Source of the DNA: Rhodobacterales bacterium
GTDB taxonomy: Bacteria; Pseudomonadota; Alphaproteobacteria; Rhodobacterales; Rhodobacteraceae
Reading direction: 5' to 3'
DNA: 39,694 bases
Assembly: GCA_003249215.1 (NCBI GenBank)
Contig: QKJR01000071.1
Location: forward strand, 1 to 39,694
Numbering within the stretch: position 1 is the stretch's first letter; each line of letters opens with the position of its first letter. Positions 32,412 through 39,694 of this stretch are shown piece by piece. Below the pieces are notes generated by a model. It saw only the letters and a list, made by a program, of their open reading frames with translations, ran no database searches and had not been told where the DNA came from. Position numbers and translations under genes: made by a program.

Positions 32412-33590
32412 TCACTCGAGCGTCCGCGCGGTCCAATCTGCCACCAACCGCTCCATCCAGCTCGGATGCGGCTCGGGCAGGGTCGGGCCGAGCGCCTCGA
32501 GCGTCGGCAGAGCGGGCGCCGTGGGCAGTTCCGCGAAGGCCGCGCGCGCCTCCTCGTCGAGCCGCGCGGGGTCGAGCACCGAATAGCTGCCCAAAACGGT
32601 GATATCCTGCATATGCGCCTGCACCATCGGATCGAGCAGGAAATTCGCCACCACCTCGGCGCCTGCGCGATGCGCCGCGTTGAACGGGATCGCAACGAAG
32701 GAGACGTTGCCGATCGTGCCGCCCTCGGGCACGAAGACCCGCACGCTCTCGGGCAGAACGCCCTGCTCGATCAGCGCCGCCGGCGCGGCCGGGTCGAAGA
32801 ACATCGCCACATCGACCTCGCCATCGGCCAGAAGCTGAGCCTGAACGCTCTCGTTTTCGGGAAAGGCCCGGCCCGCGCGCCAGAGGTTCGGGCGCAGCGC
32901 ATCATACCACACCCAGAGGGGTGCCGTGGCCGCGGCATAGCTCTCCTCCGTCACCGGCTGGGCAAGAACGGCGGGATCAGGCGCGAGCTCGACCAGCGCC
33001 TGTTTGAGAAAGCTCGCCCCCATGAAATTCGCGGCCGTCGGATGAGTCATCCGGCCCGGATGCGCCGCGGCCCAGTCCGGGAAATCCACCATCCGGCGCG
33101 GCGGCGCAGGCGCACGTGCCGCCTCATGCGCGAAGACGAATTTCGCCAGCCGCCAGGGCGCCTCATACCCCTCGACCGGAACGGTGAAATCGGTGGCAGC
33201 CGGGGCACCGGGAGCCAGATCGAGGAACCGCGCATTGGGCAGATCGGCCACGAAAGGCCCGTGCAGCAACCCCGCCTCTTTCATCGCGAGGAAATTCGGC
33301 CCGTTGATCCAGATGAGATCGACCGCCCCCTCCGCCTCGATCCCGGCGGCCTGCTCGGCGCGCACCCGCGCCACCGCTTCGGCCGTGTCGCTCAGCTTGA
33401 CCTGCTGCACCGAGACACCGAAGCGCGCCTCGGTCTCGGTATTGACCCACTCCATGAAGGCATTGGTGCGCGGATCGCCGCCCCAGGCGTTGAAATAGAC
33501 GCGCTGCCCGCGCGCCTCGGCCAAGGTGTCGGACCAGTCGGCGAGCGCGGGGCCGGCGGCCAGGATCAGCAGAAGGGGCAGAAGACGCAT
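32412..33590 (-). CDS. ynjB: YnjB-like ABC transporter substrate-binding protein
   Basis: The 392-residue protein starts with a signal peptide (cleavage after PALA, about residue 17), so it is periplasmic. It continues with RVYFNAWGGDPRTNAFMEWV, VQQVKLSDTAEAVARVRAEQ, VDLIWINGPNFLAMKEAGLL and GPFVADLPN, which closely resemble E. coli YnjB. Later parts include NESVQAQLLADGEVDVAMFF and VPEGGTIGNVSFVAIPFNAA, typical of extracellular solute-binding domains. The ligand is not known; YnjB relatives have been suggested to carry thiamine-like or other small molecules. It begins three bases after the phosphatidyltransferase stop codon, in the same order as found around ynjF in E. coli but inverted relative to it. 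Confidence 0.9.
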   Translation of the reverse strand: MRLLPLLLILAAGPALADWSDTLAEARGQRVYFNAWGGDPRTNAFMEWVNTETEARFGVSVQQVKLSDTAEAVARVRAEQAAGIEAEGAVDLIWINGPNFLAMKEAGLLHGPFVADLPNARFLDLAPGAPAATDFTVPVEGYEAPWRLAKFVFAHEAARAPAPPRRMVDFPDWAAAHPGRMTHPTAANFMGASFLKQALVELAPDPAVLAQPVTEESYAAATAPLWVWYDALRPNLWRAGRAFPENESVQAQLLADGEVDVAMFFDPAAPAALIEQGVLPESVRVFVPEGGTIGNVSFVAIPFNAAHRAGAEVVANFLLDPMVQAHMQDITVLGSYSVLDPARLDEEARAAFAELPTAPALPTLEALGPTLPEPHPSWMERLVADWTARTLE

Positions 33591-33593
33591 TAT

Positions 33594-34205
33594 TCACTCC
33601 GTCGCGAAGGCCCGCCAGCCCATCAGCCAGCGGGTCAGGGTGGTCACGCCGCAGGCCGCGGCGAAGATCAGGGCAAGGGCGGGGAAGGCCGCGGGCCAGA
33701 GGCAGATCGCGGCGAAGAAGGCGATGGTTTCGGCCCCCTCGGTCAGCCCGCCGAGGTAGTGCAGCCCCTTGGCGGGATAGGCCGCGGCCTGCATCCCCCG
33801 TTTGGCGGCGATGCTCGCAAAGGCCAGAAAGCTCGATCCGGTGCCGACGAAGGCGGTGATCAGGACGGCGGCGGCGAGCGCGTTCCGCCCGGGATCGGCG
33901 AGGGCGAAGCCCAAGGGAACGAGCGCATAGAAGAGGAAATCGAGCGCGATATCGAGGAAGGCGCCGCGGTCGGTCGGGCCGTTCAGCCGCGCGATCGCGC
34001 CGTCGAGCCCGTCGCAGATCCGGTTGAGCGCGATCAGCGCGAGCGCCGCCGAATAGGCCCCGGCCCAGAGCGCCCCGAAGGCCCCGATCCCGAGGGCAAA
34101 GCCCACAAGCGTCACCTGATCGGCGCGCAGGCCCCGCGCGGAGAGCCATTCGGCCGGAGGCGCGAGCAGCGCGCGCTGCAGCGGAAGGAGGGCCGCGTCG
34201 ATCAT
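33594..34205 (-). CDS. CDP-alcohol phosphatidyltransferase family protein (YnjF-like)
   Basis: The 203-residue membrane protein has the CDP-alcohol phosphotransferase signature D-G-x2-A-R-x8-G-x3-D-x3-D, seen as DGLDGAIARLNGPTDRGAFL followed by DIALD. About six membrane helices surround it. The family joins a CDP-linked lipid or alcohol to a second alcohol, for example in phospholipid synthesis; the substrate here is unknown. E. coli has a YnjF protein of this family in the same locus as ynjB and ynjC, which supports the name. Its start overlaps the upstream oxidoreductase stop (ATGA). Confidence 0.88.
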   Translation of the reverse strand: MIDAALLPLQRALLAPPAEWLSARGLRADQVTLVGFALGIGAFGALWAGAYSAALALIALNRICDGLDGAIARLNGPTDRGAFLDIALDFLFYALVPLGFALADPGRNALAAAVLITAFVGTGSSFLAFASIAAKRGMQAAAYPAKGLHYLGGLTEGAETIAFFAAICLWPAAFPALALIFAAACGVTTLTRWLMGWRAFATE

Positions 34206-36301
34206 CCGCGCCTCCAGTCGAAGATCCGTTCCGCGATCCGGAGCATGCGGGGGTTGATCCGCACCTGACGCCAGCGGCCCGCGGCGGATTTCGCGGCCTC
34301 GGACCAGCCCGGATAGGGATGCGGCGTGGACAGGATCTTGGAGAGACCCAGCCCGTTGCGCATCGCGAGCGCGAATTCCGTCACGATCTCCCCCGCCTGC
34401 GCCCCGACCACCGTGGCGCCCAGAATCCGGTCCCGCCCCGGCGCGGTCAGGATCTGCACGAAACCCTCGGGGCGCCCCTCGGCGATGGCGCGGTCGAGAT
34501 CGTCGAAGCTCCAGTGCGTGACCTCATGCGGCAGGCCCGAGGCCTCGGCCTCGGCGCGGCTGAGACCCACGCGCGCAACCTCGGGATCGGTGTAGACGGT
34601 GTGCGGCATCGGTGCGGCGGCGCGGAACCGCCAGAGGGGCGCGGCCAGCGCATTGGCCGCAGCGATCCAGCCCTGATGCCCGGCGGCATTGGTGAGTTGC
34701 GCAGGCCCCGCCGCATCGCCCGCCACGAAGATATTGGGGTGCAATGTTTGCAGGTAATCGTCGGCCTCGATCACCGCGCCTGCGGGAATGCCGAGCCCCT
34801 CGAGCCCGAAGCCCGCGGTGCGCGCCCGCCGTCCGGTCGCCACTAGCAGCGTGTCGAAGCCGATCCGCGCCCCGCAATCGAGCACCGCCTCGCCCGCCTC
34901 GAACTGCGCGACCCGGCCGATGACGATCTGCACCCCGTCGCGCGCCAAAGCCTCGGCCACAAGCTGCCCGGCCTCGGGCGCCTCACGCGGCAAGAGCCGC
35001 TCGGCCTCGATCAGCGTGACCCCGGAGCCGAGGCGGGCCAAAGCCTGCGCAAGTTCGCAGCCGATCGGCCCGCCACCCAGCACGAGCATCCGCTCGGGCG
35101 GCGCGGCGAGGGTCGCCAGATGATCCCAGAGCGTGTCGGAGGTGAGCGCGCCCGCCGCCTCGATGCCCGGGATCGGCGGAATGACCGGGGCCGCGCCGGT
35201 CGCGAGCACCACGGCGCGCGTGGTGATCCGGCGATCGCCCACGGTGACGGTCCAGGGATCGACGAGCTCGGCGCGGCCACGGACCACCTCGACCCCAAGG
35301 GCGGTATAGCGCGCCTCGGAATCCTTGGGCTCGATCGCCGAAATCGTGGCGCGGACATGGGCCATGACGGCCGGAAAATCGACCTGCGGCGCGGCGCCGG
35401 TCACCCCCAGATGCGGAGCACCATGGGTGGCCTTGGCGGCCTTGGCTGCGGCGATCAGCGCCTTCGAGGGGACGCAGCCGGTGTTGAGGCAATCGCCCCC
35501 CATCGGCCCCTCGGTGATCAGCGTGACGCGCGCCCGCGCCGCCGCCGCGACATAGGCCGCAACGAGCCCCGCCGCCCCGCCGCCGATCACCACCAGATTG
35601 CGCTCGAACCGCCGCGGCCGGGGCCAGCCTGCCGCCCGCCTGCGCGCCGCGATCAGCCGCAAAAGCGCGCGCAGGATCCAGGGCATCAGCCCGAGCAGAA
35701 CGAAGGCCCCGATCAGCCCGGGGCTGAGCACATCGGCGGGGCTCTCGATCCGGCCGAGCTGCGTGCCCGCGAGAATGAAGGCCGCAGTGCCCGGCGCCAT
35801 GCCGAGAAAGCTCACCCAAAGGAAGCTCAGCGCCCGCATCGACGTCAGGCCGAAGGCGAGGTTGACCACAAAGAACGGCACCACCGGAATCAGCCGCAAC
35901 GAGAAGAGATAGAAGGCCCCGTCGCGCGCGAGCCCGGCCTCGATCGCCGCGAGCCGACCGGCCAAACGCGCCCGCACCCAGTCGCGCAGCAGGAATCGCG
36001 CGGCGAGGAACGCCCCCGTCGCCCCGAGCGCCGCCGCCGGAAGCACGATCGCAAACCCGCCCCAGAAGCCAAAGAGCGCGCCTGCGCCCAGCGTCATCCA
36101 GACCGCGACCGGCAGTGAAAAGGCCGTGACCGCGACGTAGCCGAGGAAATAGAGCGCCGGCAGCAACCCCGGATGCGCCGCCCGCCACGCGCCAAGCTCC
36201 GCGACCGCCTCGCGCAGGCGCGCGGGATCGAGATCGCCGAGGCCCAAGGCCGCCAGAACGACGAGCGCCGCAAGGGCAAGAAACAGGATCGGTTTGCGCA
36301 C
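34202..36301 (-). CDS. Fusion of a VTT membrane domain and an FAD disulfide oxidoreductase
   Basis: The 699-residue protein joins two domains. Residues 1 to about 215 are a TVP38/DedA-type (VTT) membrane domain, with AVTAFSLPVAVWMTLGAGAL, FYLFSLRLIPVVPFFVVNLA and GMAPGTAAFILAGTQLGRIE. From about 235 there is a pyridine-nucleotide-disulfide oxidoreductase like mercuric reductase or lipoamide dehydrogenase. It shows the FAD loop VVIGGGAAGLVAAYVAA, redox cysteines in GGDCLNTGCVPSKALIAA, the NAD(P) site LVLGGGPIGCELAQAL, VAGDAAG and the C-terminal HPYPGWSEAAK. The substrate is unknown; no N-terminal heavy-metal domain is present. The GTG start is supported by AAGGAGG six bases upstream. It is the first gene of a four-gene operon. 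Confidence 0.9.
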   Translation of the reverse strand: MRKPILFLALAALVVLAALGLGDLDPARLREAVAELGAWRAAHPGLLPALYFLGYVAVTAFSLPVAVWMTLGAGALFGFWGGFAIVLPAAALGATGAFLAARFLLRDWVRARLAGRLAAIEAGLARDGAFYLFSLRLIPVVPFFVVNLAFGLTSMRALSFLWVSFLGMAPGTAAFILAGTQLGRIESPADVLSPGLIGAFVLLGLMPWILRALLRLIAARRRAAGWPRPRRFERNLVVIGGGAAGLVAAYVAAAARARVTLITEGPMGGDCLNTGCVPSKALIAAAKAAKATHGAPHLGVTGAAPQVDFPAVMAHVRATISAIEPKDSEARYTALGVEVVRGRAELVDPWTVTVGDRRITTRAVVLATGAAPVIPPIPGIEAAGALTSDTLWDHLATLAAPPERMLVLGGGPIGCELAQALARLGSGVTLIEAERLLPREAPEAGQLVAEALARDGVQIVIGRVAQFEAGEAVLDCGARIGFDTLLVATGRRARTAGFGLEGLGIPAGAVIEADDYLQTLHPNIFVAGDAAGPAQLTNAAGHQGWIAAANALAAPLWRFRAAAPMPHTVYTDPEVARVGLSRAEAEASGLPHEVTHWSFDDLDRAIAEGRPEGFVQILTAPGRDRILGATVVGAQAGEIVTEFALAMRNGLGLSKILSTPHPYPGWSEAAKSAAGRWRQVRINPRMLRIAERIFDWRRG

Positions 36302-36319
36302 GGTCTCCTCCTTGCGCCC

Positions 36320-36348
36320 ATTATCCCGGCGCCGCCACGAAAGTCCAA
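36320..36348 (-). promoter_or_regulatory. Promoter of the VTT-oxidoreductase/ynj operon
   Basis: On the minus strand TTGGAC (36348-36343) and GATAAT (36325-36320) are separated by exactly 17 bases, a good sigma-70 match. Transcription would start about 36313, right at the ribosome-binding site AAGGAGG (36313-36307), so the leader would be only about 12 bases long. Confidence 0.6.
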
Positions 36349-36461
36349 TTCGCAAACGTGGCCCGCATGTTACAGCCCCCGCCCCTGTGCGCCGCGCAGA
36401 GCGGCTTTGCGCTTCCGCCCGGCGCCGCGCTTTGGCATTCTGTCACAAATGCGGGGGACGT

Positions 36462-37295
36462 ATGAACTATCTCGGAATTGACGGCGGCGGTAGCGGCTGC
36501 CGTGCGCGGCTGGTCGACGGCGCGGGGCAGGTGCTCGGCGAGGGTCAGGCTGGCCCCGCCAATATCGCGAGCGATTTTGCGGGCGCGCTGGCCAATATCC
36601 GGGCCGCGGCGCAGATGGCCTATGCCGGACGCTGCGCCCCCTCCGAGGTCCGCGCCGTGGCGGGGATTGCGGGGGCGAACCTCTCGGGCGCCGGTGCCGA
36701 ACTGGCCGCGCAGCTCCCCTTCGCCGCGCGCATCGTGCAAGACATCGCCACCTCGCTGCGCGGCGCGCTCGGCGCGGGCGACGGGATCATCGCAGCGCTC
36801 GGCACCGGCTCGATCTTCGCCCGCCAGCAAGACGGCAAGGTGCGCAGCGCGGGCGGCTGGGGCCTGCGGATCGGCGACGAGGCCTCGGGCGCCTGGATCG
36901 GCCGCGCCGTGGTGATGCGGGCCACGCGAATGATCGACGGCTTCATCGCCCCGACGCCCCTGATCGCACGGATCGCGGGCGAGCTCGGCGGCGCGCCCGG
37001 CATCGTGCAATTCTCGCTCCGCGCGAGCCCGGCCGATTACGCCGCCTTCGTGCCGCGCATCCTCGAGGCCGAGACCGAGGGCGACGAGGCGGCGAGCGCG
37101 ATCATCGCCGCCGCGCGGAGCGAGATCCGCGCCGCGATCCGGCTCCTGCAACCGCGCGACGCGACCTTGCCGGTGATCTGGATGGGCGGCTTGGGCCCGG
37201 CGCTTGCGCTCGACGACTGGCCACGCGCCGAGGCGCTCGGGACTGCGCTCGACGGCGCCGTCGCGCTGGCAAGGAGCACGCCATGGACCGCCTGA
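36462..37295 (+). CDS. BadF/BadG/BcrA-type amino-sugar kinase (GlcNAc/glucosamine kinase)
   Basis: The 277-residue protein starts with the ASKHA phosphate-1 motif NYLGIDGGGSGCRARLVDG. It also has VRAVAGIAGANLSGAG, the second phosphate loop region IIAALGTGSIFARQQDGKVR, and GGWGLRIGDEASGAWIGRAV, typical of BadF/BadG ATPases that phosphorylate N-acetylglucosamine or glucosamine. The late IWMGGLGPALALDDWP is the adenosine-site region. It overlaps nagA by 13 bases, so it probably supplies N-acetylglucosamine-6-phosphate to NagA. GGGGGA precedes the ATG at 36462. No transporter or nagB lies nearby. Confidence 0.9.
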   Translation: MNYLGIDGGGSGCRARLVDGAGQVLGEGQAGPANIASDFAGALANIRAAAQMAYAGRCAPSEVRAVAGIAGANLSGAGAELAAQLPFAARIVQDIATSLRGALGAGDGIIAALGTGSIFARQQDGKVRSAGGWGLRIGDEASGAWIGRAVVMRATRMIDGFIAPTPLIARIAGELGGAPGIVQFSLRASPADYAAFVPRILEAETEGDEAASAIIAAARSEIRAAIRLLQPRDATLPVIWMGGLGPALALDDWPRAEALGTALDGAVALARSTPWTA

Positions 37296-38407
37296 TCCTG
37301 AGTGGCGCGCGCATTTTCGACGGCACGGCGCTGCGCCATGGCGTGCTCGTGCTCGAGGACGGACGGATCGCCGGCATCGCCGAGACGCCCCCCGCCGAGG
37401 GACGGCGGATCCGTCTGCCCGGCGGCACACTCGCGCCCGGGCTGATCGACCTGCAGGTCAATGGCGGCGGCGGCACGATGCTCGACGGCACCGCCACCGC
37501 CGATACGATCGCGCGGATCTGTGCCGCCCATGCGCCGACCGGCACGACGGGCCTCCTGCCCACGCTGATCAGCGACAGCGCCGCCGCGACGCGCTCGGTC
37601 CTTGCGGCGGGCATCGCCGCCGCGGCGCGGGTGCCGGGGTTCCTCGGGCTGCATCTCGAGGGGCCGCATCTCGATCCGCGGCGGCCCGGCTGTCACCCGC
37701 CCGAAGTGCTGCGCCCGCTCGACGAGGACGATATCGAGACGCTCTGCGAGGCCAAGACCGGCCTGCCCGCGCTGATCCTCACGCTTGCGCCATCGGCCGC
37801 CACGCCCGAACAGATCGCGCGGCTGGTGCGGGCGGGGATCCTCGTCTCGCTGGGACACGCCGACTGCACGCTGACCGAAGCCGAGGCCGCGATCGGTGCG
37901 GGCGCCAGCATGGTCACCCATCTCTTCAACGCGATGAGCCAGCTCGGCTCGCGCGAGCCGGGGCTCGTGGGTGCGGCGCTGACCCATCCGGTCGCCTGCG
38001 GGCTCATTGCCGACGGGGTGCATGTGCACCCCAGCACGATCCGCGCGGCGCTGGCGGCGAAACGCGAGGGGGCAGTTTTCCTCGTCTCGGATGCGATGGC
38101 CGTGGCGGGCACCGGGCTTGGCGAATTCACCCTCGCCGGGCGGCGGATCCTGCGCAGCGATGGCGCGCTCCGGCTCGAGGATGGCACGCTGGCCGGCGCC
38201 GATCTCAGCCTCGCGCAGGCGCTGCGCTTCATGATCCAGACGGTGGGGGTTGCGCCCGAGACCGCACTTGCGATGGCCTCGAGCACGCCGGCGAAGCTGA
38301 TCGGGGCGCAGGCGGGGCGGATCGCGCCGGGCCTGCCCGCGGATCTGGTGCATTTCGATGATGACTGGCGCCTCGCCAAGGTCTGGCGCCGGGGGCTGCC
38401 GGTTTAG
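37283..38407 (+). CDS. nagA: N-acetylglucosamine-6-phosphate deacetylase
   Basis: The 374-residue amidohydrolase has LIDLQVNGGGGTMLDG, the metal-site Glu in GLHLEGPHLDPRRPGCHPPE, metal His residues in VSLGHADCTLTEA and VTHLFNAMSQLGSREPGLVG, and the catalytic Asp in FLVSDAMAVAGTG. All key residues of NagA are therefore present. It removes the acetyl group of N-acetylglucosamine-6-phosphate in amino-sugar use or cell-wall recycling. It starts inside the kinase gene (13-base overlap). Its stop codon TAG is interleaved with the TAA stop of convergent serB, so no terminator separates the two. Confidence 0.95.
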   Translation: MDRLILSGARIFDGTALRHGVLVLEDGRIAGIAETPPAEGRRIRLPGGTLAPGLIDLQVNGGGGTMLDGTATADTIARICAAHAPTGTTGLLPTLISDSAAATRSVLAAGIAAAARVPGFLGLHLEGPHLDPRRPGCHPPEVLRPLDEDDIETLCEAKTGLPALILTLAPSAATPEQIARLVRAGILVSLGHADCTLTEAEAAIGAGASMVTHLFNAMSQLGSREPGLVGAALTHPVACGLIADGVHVHPSTIRAALAAKREGAVFLVSDAMAVAGTGLGEFTLAGRRILRSDGALRLEDGTLAGADLSLAQALRFMIQTVGVAPETALAMASSTPAKLIGAQAGRIAPGLPADLVHFDDDWRLAKVWRRGLPV

Positions 38408-39276
38408 GCGAAATCCTCGACCGCATAGCCCTGAATATAGAGGAGCGCCGAAAGGTCGCCGTGGTTGATGCGGATATCGCATTGCGCGGCGACCGAGGGC
38501 TTGGCGTGCAGCGCAACGCCCGCGCCCGCCAGGTGCAACATCCCGAGATCGTTGGCGCCGTCGCCCACCGCCATCACCTGATCATGCGCGAGGCCGAGCC
38601 GCGCGGTGATTTCTTCCAGCGCCTGCACCTTAGCCTCGCGGCCAAGGATCGGACGGACCGGAATGCCGGTGAGGCGGCCGTTCTCGATGCCGAGCGTATT
38701 GGCGCGGTTCTCATCGAAACCCAGCGTTTCCGCGACATATCCGGTGAAAGCCGTGAAGCCCCCCGAGACCAGCGCGCAATAGGCGCCGTTCGCCTTCATC
38801 GTGCGGAGCAGATCGTGCCCTCCGGGCATGAAGGTGATGCGCTCGGCAATCACCTGCGCGATCACGCTGTCCGAAAGTCCGGTGAGCAGGCCGAGCCGCT
38901 CGGTCAGCGCGCCCTCGAAGTCGAGTTCGCCATTCATCGCCCGCGCGGTGATGGCCGCCACCTGCGCGCCCACGCCCGCCACATCGGCCAGCTCGTCGAT
39001 GCATTCCTGCTGGATCATCGTGCTGTCCATGTCCGCGAGCAGCATCGCCTTGCGCCGCCCCTCGGCCGGCTGCACGACCAGATCGACGCCGATCCCCTGC
39101 AGGCCCGCCCAGGCCTCCCAACGGTTGTCGGGCATCTGGCCAAGTTCGAATTCCGCGGCCACCCCATAATTGAGCCAGCGCAGCGCACCCCCGCCCCAAG
39201 CACCGCGCAGCGCCTCAACGGTGGTCAGATCCAGTTTCGGGGCTTTCGGATCGGTGAGCAGGGTGGCGATGAACAT
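38404..39276 (-). CDS. serB: Phosphoserine phosphatase
   Basis: The 290-residue HAD-family enzyme has an N-terminal ACT-like part of about 85 residues. After it come motif I LLADMDSTMIQQECIDELAD (nucleophile and acid Asp), ALVSGGFTAFTGYVAETLG (motif II Ser), the motif III lysine region RPILGREAKVQALEEITA and VGDGANDLGMLHLAGAGVAL (motif IV). It performs the last step of serine synthesis. The start at 39276 gives the usual family length. The gene diverges from serC, sharing a 267-base region, and overlaps the nagA stop by four bases on the opposite strand. Confidence 0.95.
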   Translation of the reverse strand: MFIATLLTDPKAPKLDLTTVEALRGAWGGGALRWLNYGVAAEFELGQMPDNRWEAWAGLQGIGVDLVVQPAEGRRKAMLLADMDSTMIQQECIDELADVAGVGAQVAAITARAMNGELDFEGALTERLGLLTGLSDSVIAQVIAERITFMPGGHDLLRTMKANGAYCALVSGGFTAFTGYVAETLGFDENRANTLGIENGRLTGIPVRPILGREAKVQALEEITARLGLAHDQVMAVGDGANDLGMLHLAGAGVALHAKPSVAAQCDIRINHGDLSALLYIQGYAVEDFA

Positions 39277-39418
39277 GGTTTTCTCCGCAGGGTCGGCCCC
39301 GACGTCAGGGCAGCCCGCGCCTAGCGCAAATTTCACCGCGGTTCCAGAGCGGCCTTGCGCTGCACGGTGCAAAGACGCGGCTGTTCCCGATCGGAAACAC
39401 GAACATGAGAGATCGCCT

Positions 39419-39452
39419 CGAATGCGACAAAACTTCCCCCGAAAGCGACAAA
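39419..39452 (+). repeat. Tandem 13-base direct repeat upstream of the serC promoter
   Basis: CGAATGCGACAAA (39419-39431) and CGAAAGCGACAAA (39440-39452) differ at one base, and their starts are 21 bases apart, about two turns of DNA. The second copy ends seven bases before the serC -35 box. This is the position of activator or repressor sites. The regulator is unknown. Confidence 0.55.
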
Positions 39453-39459
39453 GGTCCGC

Positions 39460-39488
39460 TTGCTCGCGCCCCGAATCGCCTCTATACG
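39460..39488 (+). promoter_or_regulatory. Promoter of serC
   Basis: TTGCTC (39460-39465) and TATACG (39483-39488) are separated by exactly 17 bases. Transcription would begin near 39495, giving a leader of about 49 bases that contains the hairpin at 39502-39519. Confidence 0.65.
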
Positions 39489-39494
39489 CGGCGG

Positions 39495-39543
39495 CGGGAC
39501 ACCTCTCCCCAACGAGAGGCGTTTATCTGAAAGGATACCATAG
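39495..39543 (+). ncRNA. Candidate serC leader RNA
   Basis: The leader contains CCTCTC-CCCAAC-GAGAGG (39502-39519), a six-base-pair stem. After it come CGTTTATCTG and the ribosome-binding segment AAAGGATACC just before the serC ATG. A conserved leader of this kind in front of serC is known from alphaproteobacteria (serC RNA motif, described in a comparative survey of alphaproteobacterial leaders). The match is from memory and was not computed. The hairpin followed by TTTAT could act as a weak terminator or control access to the ribosome-binding site. Confidence 0.6.
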
Positions 39544-39694
39544 ATGGCACTGACTGCTCCGGCCGCGCGGCCGGCCAATGCGCGCTTTTCCTCGGGCCCC
39601 TGCTCGAAGATCCCCGGCTTCTCCCTCGACATGCTTGCAGACGCGCCGCTCGGCCGCTCGCACCGTGCCGCCGTTGGCAAGGCCAAGCTGAAAG
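39544..39694 (+). CDS. serC: Phosphoserine aminotransferase (N-terminal part)
   Basis: Only the first 50 codons are present; the gene runs off the right edge. The product begins [20 protein letters not shown] and continues [20 protein letters not shown], the recognised start of alphaproteobacterial SerC with its substrate-phosphate-binding SSGPC and GRSHR segments. SerC converts 3-phosphohydroxypyruvate to phosphoserine, one step before SerB. AAAGGA precedes the ATG. The divergent serB and the leader hairpin suggest shared control of serine synthesis. Confidence 0.93.
   Translation, partial: MALTAPAARPANARFSSGPCSKIPGFSLDMLADAPLGRSHRAAVGKAKLK

Noticed and set aside
37283..38407. Possible degenerate NagA, because GPHLDPRRPGCHP differs from the common GPF...KGAHP
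   Set aside because: The metal Glu, both metal His and the catalytic Asp are all present, so the enzyme is probably active.

Overview
The window is chromosomal DNA from a very GC-rich alphaproteobacterium, most likely a member of the Rhodobacterales (Rhodobacteraceae/Paracoccaceae). The evidence is a 44-residue aa3-type cytochrome oxidase subunit IV, an acyl-CoA dehydrogenase resembling the DmdC type, a plant/proteobacterial-type GshA, a pyrB-pyrC pair with an inactive-looking PyrC, and a serC gene preceded by what looks like the alphaproteobacterial serC leader RNA. I do not commit to a genus. Genes are tightly packed. Many start and stop codons overlap (ATGA or GTGA), and no stretch above about 270 bases lacks a gene. 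I see no tRNA, rRNA, CRISPR array, insertion sequence, phage gene or attachment site; this is ordinary core genome with a few odd loci.

Region 1 (1-8.4 kb): the start of an electron-transfer-flavoprotein:ubiquinone oxidoreductase gene on the minus strand; greA with a good promoter and an unknown membrane/coiled-coil gene on the plus strand; mobA plus an acetyltransferase on the minus strand; the azlC-azlD amino-acid exporter pair; then a minus-strand run of acyl-CoA dehydrogenase, metallo-beta-lactamase-fold hydrolase, oxidase subunit IV and a lipoprotein. The acyl-CoA dehydrogenase would pass electrons through ETF to the ETF-QO encoded at the left edge.

Region 2 (8.5-17.2 kb): a Sua5/TsaC-type tRNA modification gene, yqgE, a stand-alone DsbD N-domain protein, an RND efflux pump with its adaptor, and a uracil-DNA glycosylase that appears to have lost its iron-sulfur ligands.

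Region 3 (17.3-22.3 kb): a pyrimidine/phospholipid operon in the order pyrB, three small PH-like membrane proteins (two are tandem paralogues), a pyrC with a degenerate metal site, plsY, then a DUF805 gene. The PyrC probably serves as a non-catalytic partner of aspartate carbamoyltransferase.

Region 4 (22.4-29.9 kb): rsmE, an unknown membrane gene and gshA on the minus strand; ubiA, a large OmpA-family protein and a small membrane coiled-coil protein on the plus strand; two unknown genes on the minus strand.

Region 5 (30.0-36.3 kb): a minus-strand operon with a VTT-membrane/FAD-disulfide oxidoreductase fusion, a CDP-alcohol phosphatidyltransferase, and YnjB- and YnjC-like transporter genes without their ATPase, followed by a lipoprotein gene.

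Region 6 (36.4-39.7 kb): an amino-sugar kinase and nagA; serB on the opposite strand; and the start of serC behind a well-defined promoter, a tandem direct repeat and a leader hairpin, so that two serine-biosynthesis genes diverge from one regulatory region.

The best candidates for something little described are the PH-protein cassette inside the pyrB-pyrC operon with its degenerate PyrC, a family of hairpin-plus-CCCCGG(A/G)(A/G)TATTT elements that directly follow gene ends, and the regulatory region upstream of serC. Nothing here looks like a wholly new defence or mobile system.
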